Shown: positions 18,869-27,718 of the stretch, piece after piece
Layout of the letters: each line of letters begins with the position of its first letter
Numbering within the stretch: the first letter of the stretch is position 1
Assembly (NCBI RefSeq): GCF_010093205.1
Contig: NZ_PDWN01000002.1
Location: forward strand, 1-64,000
Direction: 5' to 3'
DNA length: 64,000 nucleotides
Source of the DNA: Pseudoxanthomonas daejeonensis
Lineage (GTDB): Bacteria; Pseudomonadota; Gammaproteobacteria; Xanthomonadales; Xanthomonadaceae
Translations under genes and position numbers: made by a program
Notes under the pieces: generated by a model
Database searches by the model: none
Told to the model about the DNA's origin: nothing
The model's input: the letters and a program-made list of their open reading frames with translations, nothing else

Positions 18869-20161
18869 ATGGACACCCGCCGCCCCGAACAGCTCGCCGC
18901 CCTCGTCGCCGAAGCCGAGGCGCTGACCCGCAATGGCCGGTCACAGGAGGCGCATGGCCTCTGGGAGCGGATCCTGGCCATCGATCCCGAGCACGCGAGC
19001 GCACTGAACCAGCTGGGCGCGCAGGCCCTGGCCCGCGGCGACCTGGACAGCGCCGAGTCCTACCTGCAGCGCGTCCTGGCCGTGGCGCCGCGCACGGCCA
19101 CCACGCATGCCAGCCTCTCGCGCCTCCACGCGATCCGCGGCGACCGTGACAGGGCCCTGGAGGCCATCGATGCGGCCATCCAGATCGATCCGACCGCCTG
19201 GGTCCCCCATGTGGAGAAGGCCCGCCTGCTGGAGGAGGCCGGACAGCTGCGCGTGGCCGGCCTGCACTGGGGCAACGCGCTCAACTACATGCCCGAATCC
19301 GTGCAGCGCCAGCAGCACCTGCAGCAGCTGGTGATGCACGCCCAGGCGGCGGTGCGCCGCAACCAGGACGATCTGGCCGGGCATCTGGAGGACAACCTGT
19401 CACCGCTGCTGCACGGCCACGGAACCCGCGAGGTCGAGCGCATCCGCCACAGCCTCGACATCCTCGCCGGGCGCCGCAGCTTCCCCGCCGCCCGCCCGCT
19501 CACCCTGCCCATTCCACGGCTGCCGGCCATCCCGATCTTCCATCGCGAGGATTTCGACTGGGCGCCCGACGTGGAGGCGGCGTTTCCCGACATCCTCCGC
19601 GAACTGCATGCCCTGCTCGACCACGATGCCGACTTCGAGCCGTACGTGCAGACGCCCGACGGACAGCCCAAGGGCCAGTTCGCCCCGCTCGACCGCAACG
19701 TCGACTGGGGCGCCTACTTCCTCTGGAAACATGGCCGCCGGATCGACGACCAGGCCGACCGTTGCCCGCTGACCGAGGCCGCCATGGCCCGCGCGCCGCA
19801 GATGAAAGTTCCCGGTCGCGCGCCGGTGGTGTTTTTCTCCGCACTCAAGCCCGGCGTGCACATCCCGCCGCACAATGGCGCCACCAACGCCCGCCTGACG
19901 GTGCACCTGCCGTTGATCATCCCTCCCGACTGCGCCCTGCGCGTGGGGGACGAGACCCACGTGTGGGAGCCCGGCAAGCTGGTGATGTTCGACGATACGA
20001 TCCGGCACGAAGCATGGAACCGCAGCGACCGGCTGCGGGTGGTCCTGATCTTCGATGTCTGGCATCCCATGCTCACGCCGCTGGAACGCGACCTTGTGAC
20101 CGCGATGACGGGCGGACTGATGAGCTTCTACGGCAGCGACGCCGACCTGGGGGAACTGTGA
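18869..20161 (+). CDS. TPR + aspartyl/asparaginyl beta-hydroxylase domain protein
   Basis: A 430-residue protein with TPR repeats in the first half (about residues 10-160: [24 protein letters not shown] and following) and an Asp/Asn beta-hydroxylase (AspH-like 2-oxoglutarate/Fe(II) dioxygenase) domain after about residue 225. The metal histidines should be H335 in HNGATNARL and H380 in RHEAWN; the family lacks the third carboxylate ligand, as here. The ending LIFDVWHP is also typical. It should hydroxylate an Asp or Asn side chain, in a peptide or protein that the TPR part may bind. It overlaps hslO by 4 bases. The substrate is unknown. Confidence 0.9.
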   Translation: MDTRRPEQLAALVAEAEALTRNGRSQEAHGLWERILAIDPEHASALNQLGAQALARGDLDSAESYLQRVLAVAPRTATTHASLSRLHAIRGDRDRALEAIDAAIQIDPTAWVPHVEKARLLEEAGQLRVAGLHWGNALNYMPESVQRQQHLQQLVMHAQAAVRRNQDDLAGHLEDNLSPLLHGHGTREVERIRHSLDILAGRRSFPAARPLTLPIPRLPAIPIFHREDFDWAPDVEAAFPDILRELHALLDHDADFEPYVQTPDGQPKGQFAPLDRNVDWGAYFLWKHGRRIDDQADRCPLTEAAMARAPQMKVPGRAPVVFFSALKPGVHIPPHNGATNARLTVHLPLIIPPDCALRVGDETHVWEPGKLVMFDDTIRHEAWNRSDRLRVVLIFDVWHPMLTPLERDLVTAMTGGLMSFYGSDADLGEL

Positions 20162-21048
20162 CCGATCCGATGCCCGACCTGATCACCCGTTTCCTGCTCC
20201 CGCACGCAGGCGTCCGTGGCGTGCACGTGCAGCTGCATGACAGCTGGACCACGCTGCTGTCGCATGCCGAGTACCCGCCCGTGGCGCAGCGCCTGCTCGG
20301 CGAGGCCTGCGCCGCGGCGGCGCTGCTGAGCGCGCACGCCAAGGTGGACGGGCGCCTCTCGCTGCAGCTGCGTGCAAATGCCGGCCTGCGCCTGCTGTTT
20401 GCCGAATGCACCGCCGCTGGCCAGCTGCGCGGCATCGTCCAGCTGGACGAGACGATGGACCTGCCATCGGACCTTCGCAGCCTGGAGCGCCCGATGCTGG
20501 CCATCACCATCGAGAATCCCGGCCTGGACCCGCGCGAGCCGCTCCGCTACCAGAGCCTGGTCGAGCTCTCCGGCGCGTCGCTGGACGAGGTGCTGGAGGA
20601 CTATTTCCGCCAGTCCGAACAGCTCCCCAGCCGCCTCCTGCTCGTCGCGGGCAGCGGATATGCCAGCGGGCTGATGCTGCAGAAGCTGCCGGGCGATGAA
20701 GGCGACCAGGACGGCTGGGTACGCGCCTGCGCGCTGTTCGACACGCTGGGCACGGATGAACTGGCCACCACGCCTGGGCCATTGCTGCTGCACCGGCTGT
20801 TCCACGAGGAAGCGCCACAGGTACTGGCGGAGAAGGCCCTGGCTTTCGGCTGCTCGTGTTCGCGCGAGCGCGTCGCGGCCATGCTCCAGTCGCTGGGCGA
20901 GGACGAGGCCCGGGCCGCGGCACAGGATGGCCAAACCGAGATCCAGTGCGGCTTTTGTGGCCGTCGTTATACCTTCCCTTTGACCGAAATCGGCGTATTG
21001 TTCGAGCAGCCGCCGGCCAACGCGCCGGCGCCGGATCGCCTGCAGTAA
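20158..21048 (+). CDS. hslO: Hsp33 redox-activated chaperone
   Basis: A 296-residue cytoplasmic holdase switched on by oxidation. The C-terminal zinc-binding redox switch is intact: CSC in GCSCSRER and CGFC in IQCGFCGRRY. The N-terminal domain has the family's LITRFLLPHAGVRGVHVQL and a later MLQSLGEDEARA segment. The GTG at 20158 overlaps the previous stop (GTGA) and has GGGGGA close ahead; the ATG at 20170 would shorten the protein by 4 residues. Coupling with the hydroxylase gene may be local operon structure rather than a functional link. Confidence 0.94.
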   Translation: MTDPMPDLITRFLLPHAGVRGVHVQLHDSWTTLLSHAEYPPVAQRLLGEACAAAALLSAHAKVDGRLSLQLRANAGLRLLFAECTAAGQLRGIVQLDETMDLPSDLRSLERPMLAITIENPGLDPREPLRYQSLVELSGASLDEVLEDYFRQSEQLPSRLLLVAGSGYASGLMLQKLPGDEGDQDGWVRACALFDTLGTDELATTPGPLLLHRLFHEEAPQVLAEKALAFGCSCSRERVAAMLQSLGEDEARAAAQDGQTEIQCGFCGRRYTFPLTEIGVLFEQPPANAPAPDRLQ

Positions 21049-21095
21049 ACGGTTACAGGGGCAACGGATCCAGCTGTTCTGGGGAGGGCGGCAAC

Positions 21096-21124
21096 TTGTT
21101 AATCAATTGTAAATCCCATACGAT
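21096..21124 (+). promoter_or_regulatory. Sigma70-type promoter for the exported-protein gene at 21180
   Basis: TTGTTA (21096-21101) and TACGAT (21119-21124) are spaced by exactly 17 bases, in an AT-rich island between hslO and the next gene. The predicted start of transcription is near 21131, about 50 bases ahead of the ATG. Confidence 0.6.
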
Positions 21125-21179
21125 CGGGTCACCGTGGATCCGGGAACTGCCGTTCCCGCCGCGGGTCTGAGAATCCATC

Positions 21180-22073
21180 ATGTCCCTGCGCCGCCTGCCC
21201 CTGCTGGCCGTCCTGCTGACCGCGCTCTGCGCGGCGCCGATGGTGCACGCCCAGGGCAGGACGAACTCCCCGACGCCGGACAAGCAGACCGTGCTGCCTG
21301 TCTGGAACAAGGGCAGCGGCAAGGTCGAGGCGATCCTCCTGCTCGAGCCTACCGGTGAAGCCGGACCGGGTGCCCGCTGGCACTTCGGCAACAATTCGCT
21401 CGACGCGGCTTTTGGCCTGGGCGCCGGTGATTCGCTGGGCCTGCTGTGCAGCGGCCCCGGCGGCGGCGACATCAACAGCCTCGCCAGCCACTGCCTGCTG
21501 GCCAGCCTTGGCGCCGATGGGCGCGCGGAAGCTCCCGGCGCACGCCGGCTCTCCGCCACCACCGCCATCAGCCGCCAGGGCAGCCGTTTCGGCCTGTCCG
21601 CCGGCACCACCCAGAACGCAGGGCTGCCGGCCTGGCTGAGCGCCGATGGCGGCAGCGCGCTTGCGCATGCCGACCGCATCGAACAGAACGACCTGCAGGT
21701 GTTCGGCCAGAAGAACCTGGGCGCCGAAGCCTACGTATCCATCGCCGGCACCTATGCGCGCGCGCGGCTGGTCCCGCTCGCCGATGCCGCACCCGGCGTG
21801 GCCGACCGCTGGGACAGCAAGAGCCTGAGCGTTGGCGGCGGCTACGGCCCCTTCAGCGCGAGCATCATCGGCCGCGTGGTGGACATGCCCGGCCAGCCTG
21901 ATGGCAAGTGGGAAGGCCTCGGACTCGGCCTGACCTGGCGCACGCCGTGGAGCGGCCAGCTCACGGTCGGTGCCGAGAACGTCGTCACCCGGGGCAAGAA
22001 CCCGTTCTCGCCGTCGAACAGCGACGGAGACGAGGGCACCGTGCCCTACGTGCGCTACGAGCAGGGCCTCTGA
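21180..22073 (+). CDS. Exported protein of unknown function, possible outer-membrane barrel
   Basis: I do not recognise this 297-residue protein. A signal peptide is clear (about residues 1-24, ending VHA/QG). The mature part alternates short beta-strand-like segments with many Gly, Ser and aromatic residues (GARWHFGNNSLDAAFGLGAGD, YGPFSASIIGRVVD, GLGLGLTWRTPWSGQLTVGAENVV), which suggests an outer-membrane or periplasmic beta-barrel. It has two cysteines in the first half of the mature part (LLCSGPG and HCLLAS). The last residues (RYEQGL) do not end in Phe, which is against a classical porin C-terminus. It has its own promoter. Confidence 0.7.
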   Translation: MSLRRLPLLAVLLTALCAAPMVHAQGRTNSPTPDKQTVLPVWNKGSGKVEAILLLEPTGEAGPGARWHFGNNSLDAAFGLGAGDSLGLLCSGPGGGDINSLASHCLLASLGADGRAEAPGARRLSATTAISRQGSRFGLSAGTTQNAGLPAWLSADGGSALAHADRIEQNDLQVFGQKNLGAEAYVSIAGTYARARLVPLADAAPGVADRWDSKSLSVGGGYGPFSASIIGRVVDMPGQPDGKWEGLGLGLTWRTPWSGQLTVGAENVVTRGKNPFSPSNSDGDEGTVPYVRYEQGL

Positions 22074-22181
22074 TCCACGCACCCGGCACATGCCGCATGG
22101 CATGCAGCTCTTCCGGGTAGCGAACGGCACATCGGGACGATCCGGCGATAATGTCTGTCCTGCAGCGCGGACAGACCACCA

Positions 22182-24038
22182 ATGCATCCCTCCAGCCCCA
22201 TTTCCGGCACCCTGCGGCAAGCTGCGCTTCTGGAGCGCGACGGCAAGGTGGATGCCGCCCTGCGCCTGCTGAAGCAGCCGGGCATCGTGGATCCGGGAGA
22301 TGCGGATGCGCACCGGCAGGTGGCCCAGGTAGCCATGCGACTGGGCGATGCGGAAATGGCGATCGTGCACATGCGGCATGCGACGGACCTGATGCCGGGC
22401 GATCCGGCCACCCGCTTCCAGTTCGCCTGCCTGCTCGCCCATGAAGGGCGGCACGCGGATGCGGTGACCCACTTCCAGCACAGCCTCGAGCGCGCGCCGG
22501 GCAACGCCCAGGGATGGCACCTCCTCGGCATTGCCCTGCAGCGCCTGGCACGCCATGGCGACGCCCTCCAGGCGTTGCGCCGCGCATACGGGCTGGCCCC
22601 GGACAACGTCCGCACGCTGGAGGCACTGGCAGAGTCGGAGTTCCATGCTGGCTATCCGGAGGACGCGTTACCACTCTGGCGGCAGTTGCTCACGGCCCGA
22701 CCGGACGATGCCCATGTGGTCCTGCGCACATCGGAGACGCTCAACCGGCTCGGCCGGCACGGCGAAGCCCAGGCGATGCTGCGTGAAGCGACCACCCGCC
22801 ATCCGCAGACCGGAGATCTGTGGATGGCCCTGGCACAGACCGAGGAAGACGTCGGCGACCGGGATGCAGCGCGCTCGGCCTATCGCGCGGCACTCGTGGA
22901 GCATCCCGGCTGGGCGCCGCCGGTCAGCGGGTTGCTCGGGCTGGACCGGGGCAAGGCCGACGACACCCTGGTCGCGCAGGCACAGGAATTGATGGCGCAA
23001 GCCGACCTCCCCGACGCTGACCGGGCACTGATCGGCTACGAGCTCGGCAAGGTCCTGGATGGGCGCGGCCTGCATGCGGACGCGATCGGATGCTGGCACC
23101 AGGCCAATGCCGCGCGCCGGCGCATGACCGGCCCCGGCGACGTGGCCGCGTTCGAACGCAATGCAGCCCATACGATGGCCACGCTGACGCGCGCCCGGCT
23201 CGACGCCCGTCACGCACGCTGGTCGGGCAATCCCGATCCTCGCCCGCTGTTCATCGTCGGCATGCCCCGCAGCGGCACCACCCTCACCGAGCAGATCCTG
23301 GCGGCGCATCCCGCCGGTCACGGCGGCGGCGAACTGCCCGACATCGCCCTGATCGCACGCAACCTGCGCAGCGGCCCCGCGACGCGCGATGCGTGGCCCG
23401 ATTCGATCGACGCGCTCCCCGACAACCTGCTGGAAGCGGCGGCGCAACGCTATCTGCGTGCCGCCACGCGGGAGGCATCGCCCGATGCGTTGCGCCTGGT
23501 CGACAAGGCTCCGTTGAACTTCTTCCACCTGGGCCTGATCGCGCTGCTTTTTCCCCGCGCCAGGGTGATCTGGTGCAGGCGCGATCCGCGCGATATCGCG
23601 GTGTCGGTCTATGGGGAGAATTTCTCGCTGGACGAAAAGCTCGCCACCGACCTGGAAGACATCGGCCACTACATCAATACCCAGGTCCGCCTGATGCGGC
23701 ACTGGCAGGCGTCGCTTTCGATACCGATCCTCGAACTGGACTACGAGCAGCTGGCGACCCGACCGGAGGAGCAGGCGCGTCGACTGATCGAGTTCGCGGG
23801 CCTTCCATGGGACCCCGCCTGCCTGGAGTTCCATCGCAGCGAACGCGGCGTGCAGACGCCAAGCCGGTGGCAGGTCAAGCAGCCGGTCTACACCCGCTCC
23901 ATCGGTCGCTGGCGCAACTACGAGCAGGCGCTCGGACCGCTGCTCGCAGCGCTTGCGGAAGACGCTTACACGTCGCCGGTCGCCGGACTTCCCGACGGCG
24001 TGGAAACCAGCGACCAGGCCAACACGCCCTCGGATTGA
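22182..24038 (+). CDS. TPR-repeat sulfotransferase
   Basis: A 618-residue protein. The first half (about residues 10-300) consists of TPR repeats, for example GDAEMAIVHMRHATDLMPGDPATRFQFACLLAHEGRHADAVTHFQ. The second half (about 355-590) is a PAPS-dependent sulfotransferase: the phosphosulfate loop is IVGMPRSGTTLTEQIL, followed by KAPLNFFHLGLIALLFPRARVIWCRRDPRDIAVSVY, a 3'-phosphate-binding segment. It should transfer sulfate from PAPS to an acceptor; the TPR part suggests a peptide or protein acceptor, but this is inference. A GATAAT box lies at 22147-22152. Its 3' end overlaps the convergent methyltransferase gene by 73 bases. Confidence 0.9.
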   Translation: MHPSSPISGTLRQAALLERDGKVDAALRLLKQPGIVDPGDADAHRQVAQVAMRLGDAEMAIVHMRHATDLMPGDPATRFQFACLLAHEGRHADAVTHFQHSLERAPGNAQGWHLLGIALQRLARHGDALQALRRAYGLAPDNVRTLEALAESEFHAGYPEDALPLWRQLLTARPDDAHVVLRTSETLNRLGRHGEAQAMLREATTRHPQTGDLWMALAQTEEDVGDRDAARSAYRAALVEHPGWAPPVSGLLGLDRGKADDTLVAQAQELMAQADLPDADRALIGYELGKVLDGRGLHADAIGCWHQANAARRRMTGPGDVAAFERNAAHTMATLTRARLDARHARWSGNPDPRPLFIVGMPRSGTTLTEQILAAHPAGHGGGELPDIALIARNLRSGPATRDAWPDSIDALPDNLLEAAAQRYLRAATREASPDALRLVDKAPLNFFHLGLIALLFPRARVIWCRRDPRDIAVSVYGENFSLDEKLATDLEDIGHYINTQVRLMRHWQASLSIPILELDYEQLATRPEEQARRLIEFAGLPWDPACLEFHRSERGVQTPSRWQVKQPVYTRSIGRWRNYEQALGPLLAALAEDAYTSPVAGLPDGVETSDQANTPSD

Positions 24039-24958
24039 CTCAACTCGCGGCATTCAACGGAGCTGCCTGGCCTGGCCGACTGCAACTGTTCGCGCAGTTG
24101 CTCCACCTGCGAGCGATCCAGCGCATGCGACACCATCTCGGCCGTCCGCAACCTGCCCCGTTCGAGTTCTCCGCGGTAGGCATCGAGGTCGGCCAGCACG
24201 GAAGCGGCGTTCCCGGCCCTCACACTGGCGAGCAAGCGGTGGACCTCCTCGCGCGCCTCGAGGAGCAGGTCAGGCGCCAGTGACGCATGGGCCGCGGCAG
24301 CCAGCGCTTCCATCGCATGGTTGTAACAGTCGCGCGCTCGCGACGCCGCCACCGGATCGCTGGCAGGCACGCCCGACCTCGCCCGCGCGATCCATGGAAT
24401 CGCGTCGTGCGCGGCATGCATCAGGCCGTCCTCCGCCACCAGCCTCGCATGGTGGCCGAGTTCCTCGCGCCCTACCTTGACCAGTACCGAACCCGCGTGG
24501 TGCATCACGAACGCGATATGCGCCTGCGGCCGCGCGACACGCTGGCATTCCGCCAACGCGCGGGCACGATCGGCATACTCGAATCCGAACTGGCTGACTA
24601 CGCCGTCGAAAGACGCATCGGCGAAAGGCAATGCCTCGATGCGCACCGCGGAATGGAATCGCACTCCACCGTGCAGGGATGGCTCGTGCCAGGCCGGCGC
24701 CAGTTCCGCCAGGTCAACCGCATCGATATCGGCGGCATCCTTGCGCAGCTCCCACAGCATGTGCGGCAACGGCCCGTTGCCGGTCGCCAGGTCGAGCAAC
24801 CTGCCGGACGGCGGGAATCGGCCGAAGAAGCCACGCCAGAAGCCCGCGATCGCGCCCCCATAGTTGTTCCCGTAGCTCGTGGCACAGGAATGCATGCGCC
24901 CGCTGGACCAATAGGCGGACCACGCTGCGCGACGCGTGCTGTCGTCACTGGAACTCAT
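23966..24958 (-). CDS. Class I SAM-dependent methyltransferase
   Basis: A 330-residue protein with a Rossmann-type methyltransferase domain in the first 170 residues: motif I is LLDLATGNGPLPHML, motif II acidic DAVDLAEL, and a post-motif FADASFDGVVSQFGFEY that is typical of Methyltransf_11/25 proteins. The C-terminal half is mainly helical (about 190-300) with charged heptad-like stretches and no recognised domain. The acceptor is unknown. It lies tail-to-tail with the sulfotransferase gene, with a 73-base coding overlap, and downstream of the TonB-dependent receptor terminator on the same strand. Start ATG 24958. Confidence 0.85.
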   Translation of the reverse strand: MSSSDDSTRRAAWSAYWSSGRMHSCATSYGNNYGGAIAGFWRGFFGRFPPSGRLLDLATGNGPLPHMLWELRKDAADIDAVDLAELAPAWHEPSLHGGVRFHSAVRIEALPFADASFDGVVSQFGFEYADRARALAECQRVARPQAHIAFVMHHAGSVLVKVGREELGHHARLVAEDGLMHAAHDAIPWIARARSGVPASDPVAASRARDCYNHAMEALAAAAHASLAPDLLLEAREEVHRLLASVRAGNAASVLADLDAYRGELERGRLRTAEMVSHALDRSQVEQLREQLQSARPGSSVECRELSQSEGVLAWSLVSTPSGSPATGDV

Positions 24959-25041
24959 CGAAAACTCCGGCGTGTCTTGAGATCAGCATGGCGGCGATCG
25001 ACAGGCATGCCAAGTGATGCCGTCGTCGCGGGAAAGCGTAC

Positions 25042-25071
25042 AAAAAAAGAAGGCCCCGTTTCCGGGGCCTT
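25042..25071 (-). terminator. Rho-independent terminator of the TonB-dependent receptor gene
   Basis: AAGGCCCCG and CGGGGCCTT form a 9-bp stem with loop TTTC (minus strand GAAA), followed on the minus strand by a T-rich tract (TTCTTTTTTTG). It lies about 30 bases after the receptor stop. Confidence 0.92.
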
Positions 25072-25102
25072 CCAGTTACCGCAGTCGTTCAACTATCAAC
25101 TA

Positions 25103-27718
25103 TCAGAACGTCTGGGTGTAGCGCAGGTAGATCGTACGGCCGTAAGCGTCGTACAGGTAGATCGTACGGCCGTAAGCGTCGTACAGGTAGAAGTTCCACG
25201 GACGGCCGTCGAACGCCTTCAGCTCCGGATAGCGATCACCCACGTTGGTGGCACCGATCGCGACCTTGCCGTTCCACGGAGCGCTCCATGCAACCTGGAC
25301 GTCGTTGGTGGCGTAACCGCCAACCCGCGTACCCGCGGCGCCACTGGCGGTGCGCGGATTCTGCTGGCCAGCGATGTAGTTGACGTTCCAGGTGAAGGCC
25401 CAGTCGCCAAACGCCCAGTCGTTGGCCAGACCGGCACGCAGATCCGGGTAACCGTGACGGCCGGCGTACTCGATGACTTCGCCGTTGATCGTGGTCACGT
25501 CGTACTTGTTGATGTACGAAACGGTCAGACGGTTCTGCAGGCGACCCGCGCTGCCGAAATCGAAGTCCGTGTTGGCACGGAAGTCGAGGCCGTCGGTCTC
25601 CAGGTCACCCTCGTTGGCGTAACCAGCGGTGATTTCGCGGATGCTGCCGTCGGCACGACGGGTGATGCTCAGGCCGGCCGGGATCGTGCCGTAATTGGCC
25701 GGATCCACGTCCATGTTGATGATGTCCTGGGCGCCGATCTGCGAGATCGTGTCCTCAACCGTGATGTTGTAGTAGTCCAGGCTCAGGTCCAGCCAGTCGA
25801 CCGGGTCATACACCACGCCGATGCTGAACTGGTCGGACTGCTCCGAGGACAGCGCCGGATTGGCGATGAAGTAGGTATCGACCTGCAGCTGGCAGGTGGA
25901 CGGCTCGGCCTGCGCAAGGCAGGACGCCACGTCGTTGACCGGCTCGGCCGAGAACGAACGGGCCTGGGTCAGGATGTCCAGACCGGGAGCCTTGAAGCCC
26001 TGGCCGTACGAAGCACGGAAGGTCAGGTTGTCCAGCGGCTGCCAGCGGGCGGCGATCTTCGGCGAGAAGTCGTTGCCGTAGTCGCTGTACTTGTCGTAAC
26101 GGCCGGCCAGGGTGATGTCGAACGAGCTGGTGAACGGCAGCAGCCACTCGAAGTAGGCCGAGGTCACGTCGCGACCACCGCCCGAGGAACCACCCGAGGA
26201 ACCCAGCACCACGCCCGCCTGCGACAGCGAGTCGTAGACGTCCTGGAAGCGGTCTTCGCGGTATTCCGCACCGACCACGGCGTTGGAGATGCCGCCGCCC
26301 ATTTCGAACAGGTCGAAGTTGACGTTGGCGAAGTACTCGGCGCTCTTGTAGAACGAGTTGCGGCCGATCGTGGCGGTGAAGCCCTTCAGGGTCTCCGGCG
26401 TCGCGCCGAACGGATCGGTGATCATGTAATCACCTTCGTTCGCAGCCTGCTGGGCGAGGCTGGCGATCACGTAGCCGTTTCCGGTCTCGATGTACTTGTA
26501 GCTGGTGCGACGCGCGCCGAAGTCGACCGAAATCGTGTCGGTCAGCTGGCCCTGGAAGCCCACCAGGAAGTCGTTGTTGGTGGTGTCCGTGAAGTTGTCA
26601 CGGTTACCGGCCGCGGCGAAGCGGTGGTAGAAGTAGGTCGGACGGCCGTCGCCCGGGCCACCCATCACGCCACCGTTGATGTCGTTCGGCGTGCCGTCTT
26701 CGACGCGGATCACGCCCGGGACCGGCGCGTAACGACCGAAGGTCTCGACCTTGGTGGTGGTCGCCGTCATGTAGACGGTCCAGTCGTCGTTGATCTGGTA
26801 GTCGCCGCGGACGAAGACCGAGGTGTTGTCGACCGCAGCGTCGTTGGCCGCGACCGAGTTGAAGTCGAACGAGCAGCGGCCGTTCGACTGGGTCCAGAAG
26901 CCGTTGTCGTTGCAGGCGAAGCCCGGGACCGGCGCGATGGCGCCGGCAGTTCCGGTCGGGTTGGTCCAGGCGTAGTAGTTGTTGCCGTAGACCGACACGC
27001 CCAGCGTGTCGCCGCCGATCTGGTCGCGGGTGTAGACCATGCCGCGGCTGGAGTGCGAAGCGCCACCGATCAGGCGGCCACGGTCGCTGGCGGTACCGAA
27101 GACAGCCGAAACGTCTTCCAGGTCGCCGCCGGTGACGGCGGTGGAACCGTAGCCGTAACGCAGCTCGGCACCGTTGAAGTCCTTGCGCAGGATGATGTTG
27201 ACCACACCACCGATCGCGTCGGAGCCGTACACGGCCGAAGCGCCGTCGGACAGCACTTCGATGCGCTCGACGGCAGCCAGCGGGATGGCATTGAGGTCGG
27301 AGCCCGAGGAGGCCGACATCGGGTTGGTCGGGGCGCGACGGCCGTCGATCAGGACCAGCGTACGGCCCGAACCCAGACCACGCAGGTCGACCGAAGCCAG
27401 CGACTGGGCGGAGCTGCCCGACTGCGGCTTGAAGTTGCCGAAGGAAGCGAAGGTGCTGTCACGCAGCACATCGGCCACCGACACGTCACCGCTGGCATCG
27501 ATCGACGCACGGTCGATCACGATGACCGGCACGGCGCCTTCGATGTCGGCGCGCTTCAGGCGCGAACCGGTAACTTCGATGCGGTCGAGGGTCTTGGCCT
27601 CGGCGTCTTCGGTGGCGTCCTGGGCGAACGCGGCCGGTGCAACGACGGCGGCGGCAAGACCGGCCACCAGGCCGAAGCGCACGGACTCGCTCAGCGGATT
27701 ACGGTTGAACTTCATCAT
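25103..27718 (-). CDS. TonB-dependent outer-membrane receptor
   Basis: An 871-residue outer-membrane transporter. After a signal peptide (about 1-32, AAFA/QDATE) come the plug domain (IEVTGSRLKRADIEGAVPVIVIDR, then DLRGLGSGRTLVLIDGRR and SDAIGGVVNIILRKDFNGAE, about 45-185) and a 22-strand barrel ending with ...LRYTQTF, a terminal aromatic beta-signal. It should import a large ligand using TonB energy; the ligand is unknown. An exact 30-bp tandem duplication at 25127-25186 repeats YLYDAYGRTI in the last strand region. It has its own promoter and a strong terminator. Confidence 0.95.
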   Translation of the reverse strand: MMKFNRNPLSESVRFGLVAGLAAAVVAPAAFAQDATEDAEAKTLDRIEVTGSRLKRADIEGAVPVIVIDRASIDASGDVSVADVLRDSTFASFGNFKPQSGSSAQSLASVDLRGLGSGRTLVLIDGRRAPTNPMSASSGSDLNAIPLAAVERIEVLSDGASAVYGSDAIGGVVNIILRKDFNGAELRYGYGSTAVTGGDLEDVSAVFGTASDRGRLIGGASHSSRGMVYTRDQIGGDTLGVSVYGNNYYAWTNPTGTAGAIAPVPGFACNDNGFWTQSNGRCSFDFNSVAANDAAVDNTSVFVRGDYQINDDWTVYMTATTTKVETFGRYAPVPGVIRVEDGTPNDINGGVMGGPGDGRPTYFYHRFAAAGNRDNFTDTTNNDFLVGFQGQLTDTISVDFGARRTSYKYIETGNGYVIASLAQQAANEGDYMITDPFGATPETLKGFTATIGRNSFYKSAEYFANVNFDLFEMGGGISNAVVGAEYREDRFQDVYDSLSQAGVVLGSSGGSSGGGRDVTSAYFEWLLPFTSSFDITLAGRYDKYSDYGNDFSPKIAARWQPLDNLTFRASYGQGFKAPGLDILTQARSFSAEPVNDVASCLAQAEPSTCQLQVDTYFIANPALSSEQSDQFSIGVVYDPVDWLDLSLDYYNITVEDTISQIGAQDIINMDVDPANYGTIPAGLSITRRADGSIREITAGYANEGDLETDGLDFRANTDFDFGSAGRLQNRLTVSYINKYDVTTINGEVIEYAGRHGYPDLRAGLANDWAFGDWAFTWNVNYIAGQQNPRTASGAAGTRVGGYATNDVQVAWSAPWNGKVAIGATNVGDRYPELKAFDGRPWNFYLYDAYGRTIYLYDAYGRTIYLRYTQTF
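25127..25186. repeat. Exact 30-bp tandem duplication in the receptor C-terminus
   Basis: Two identical 30-bp copies (25127-25156 and 25157-25186), followed by the first 5 bases of a third, keep the reading frame. They encode YLYDAYGRTI twice, just before the terminal LRYTQTF. Confidence 0.97.
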
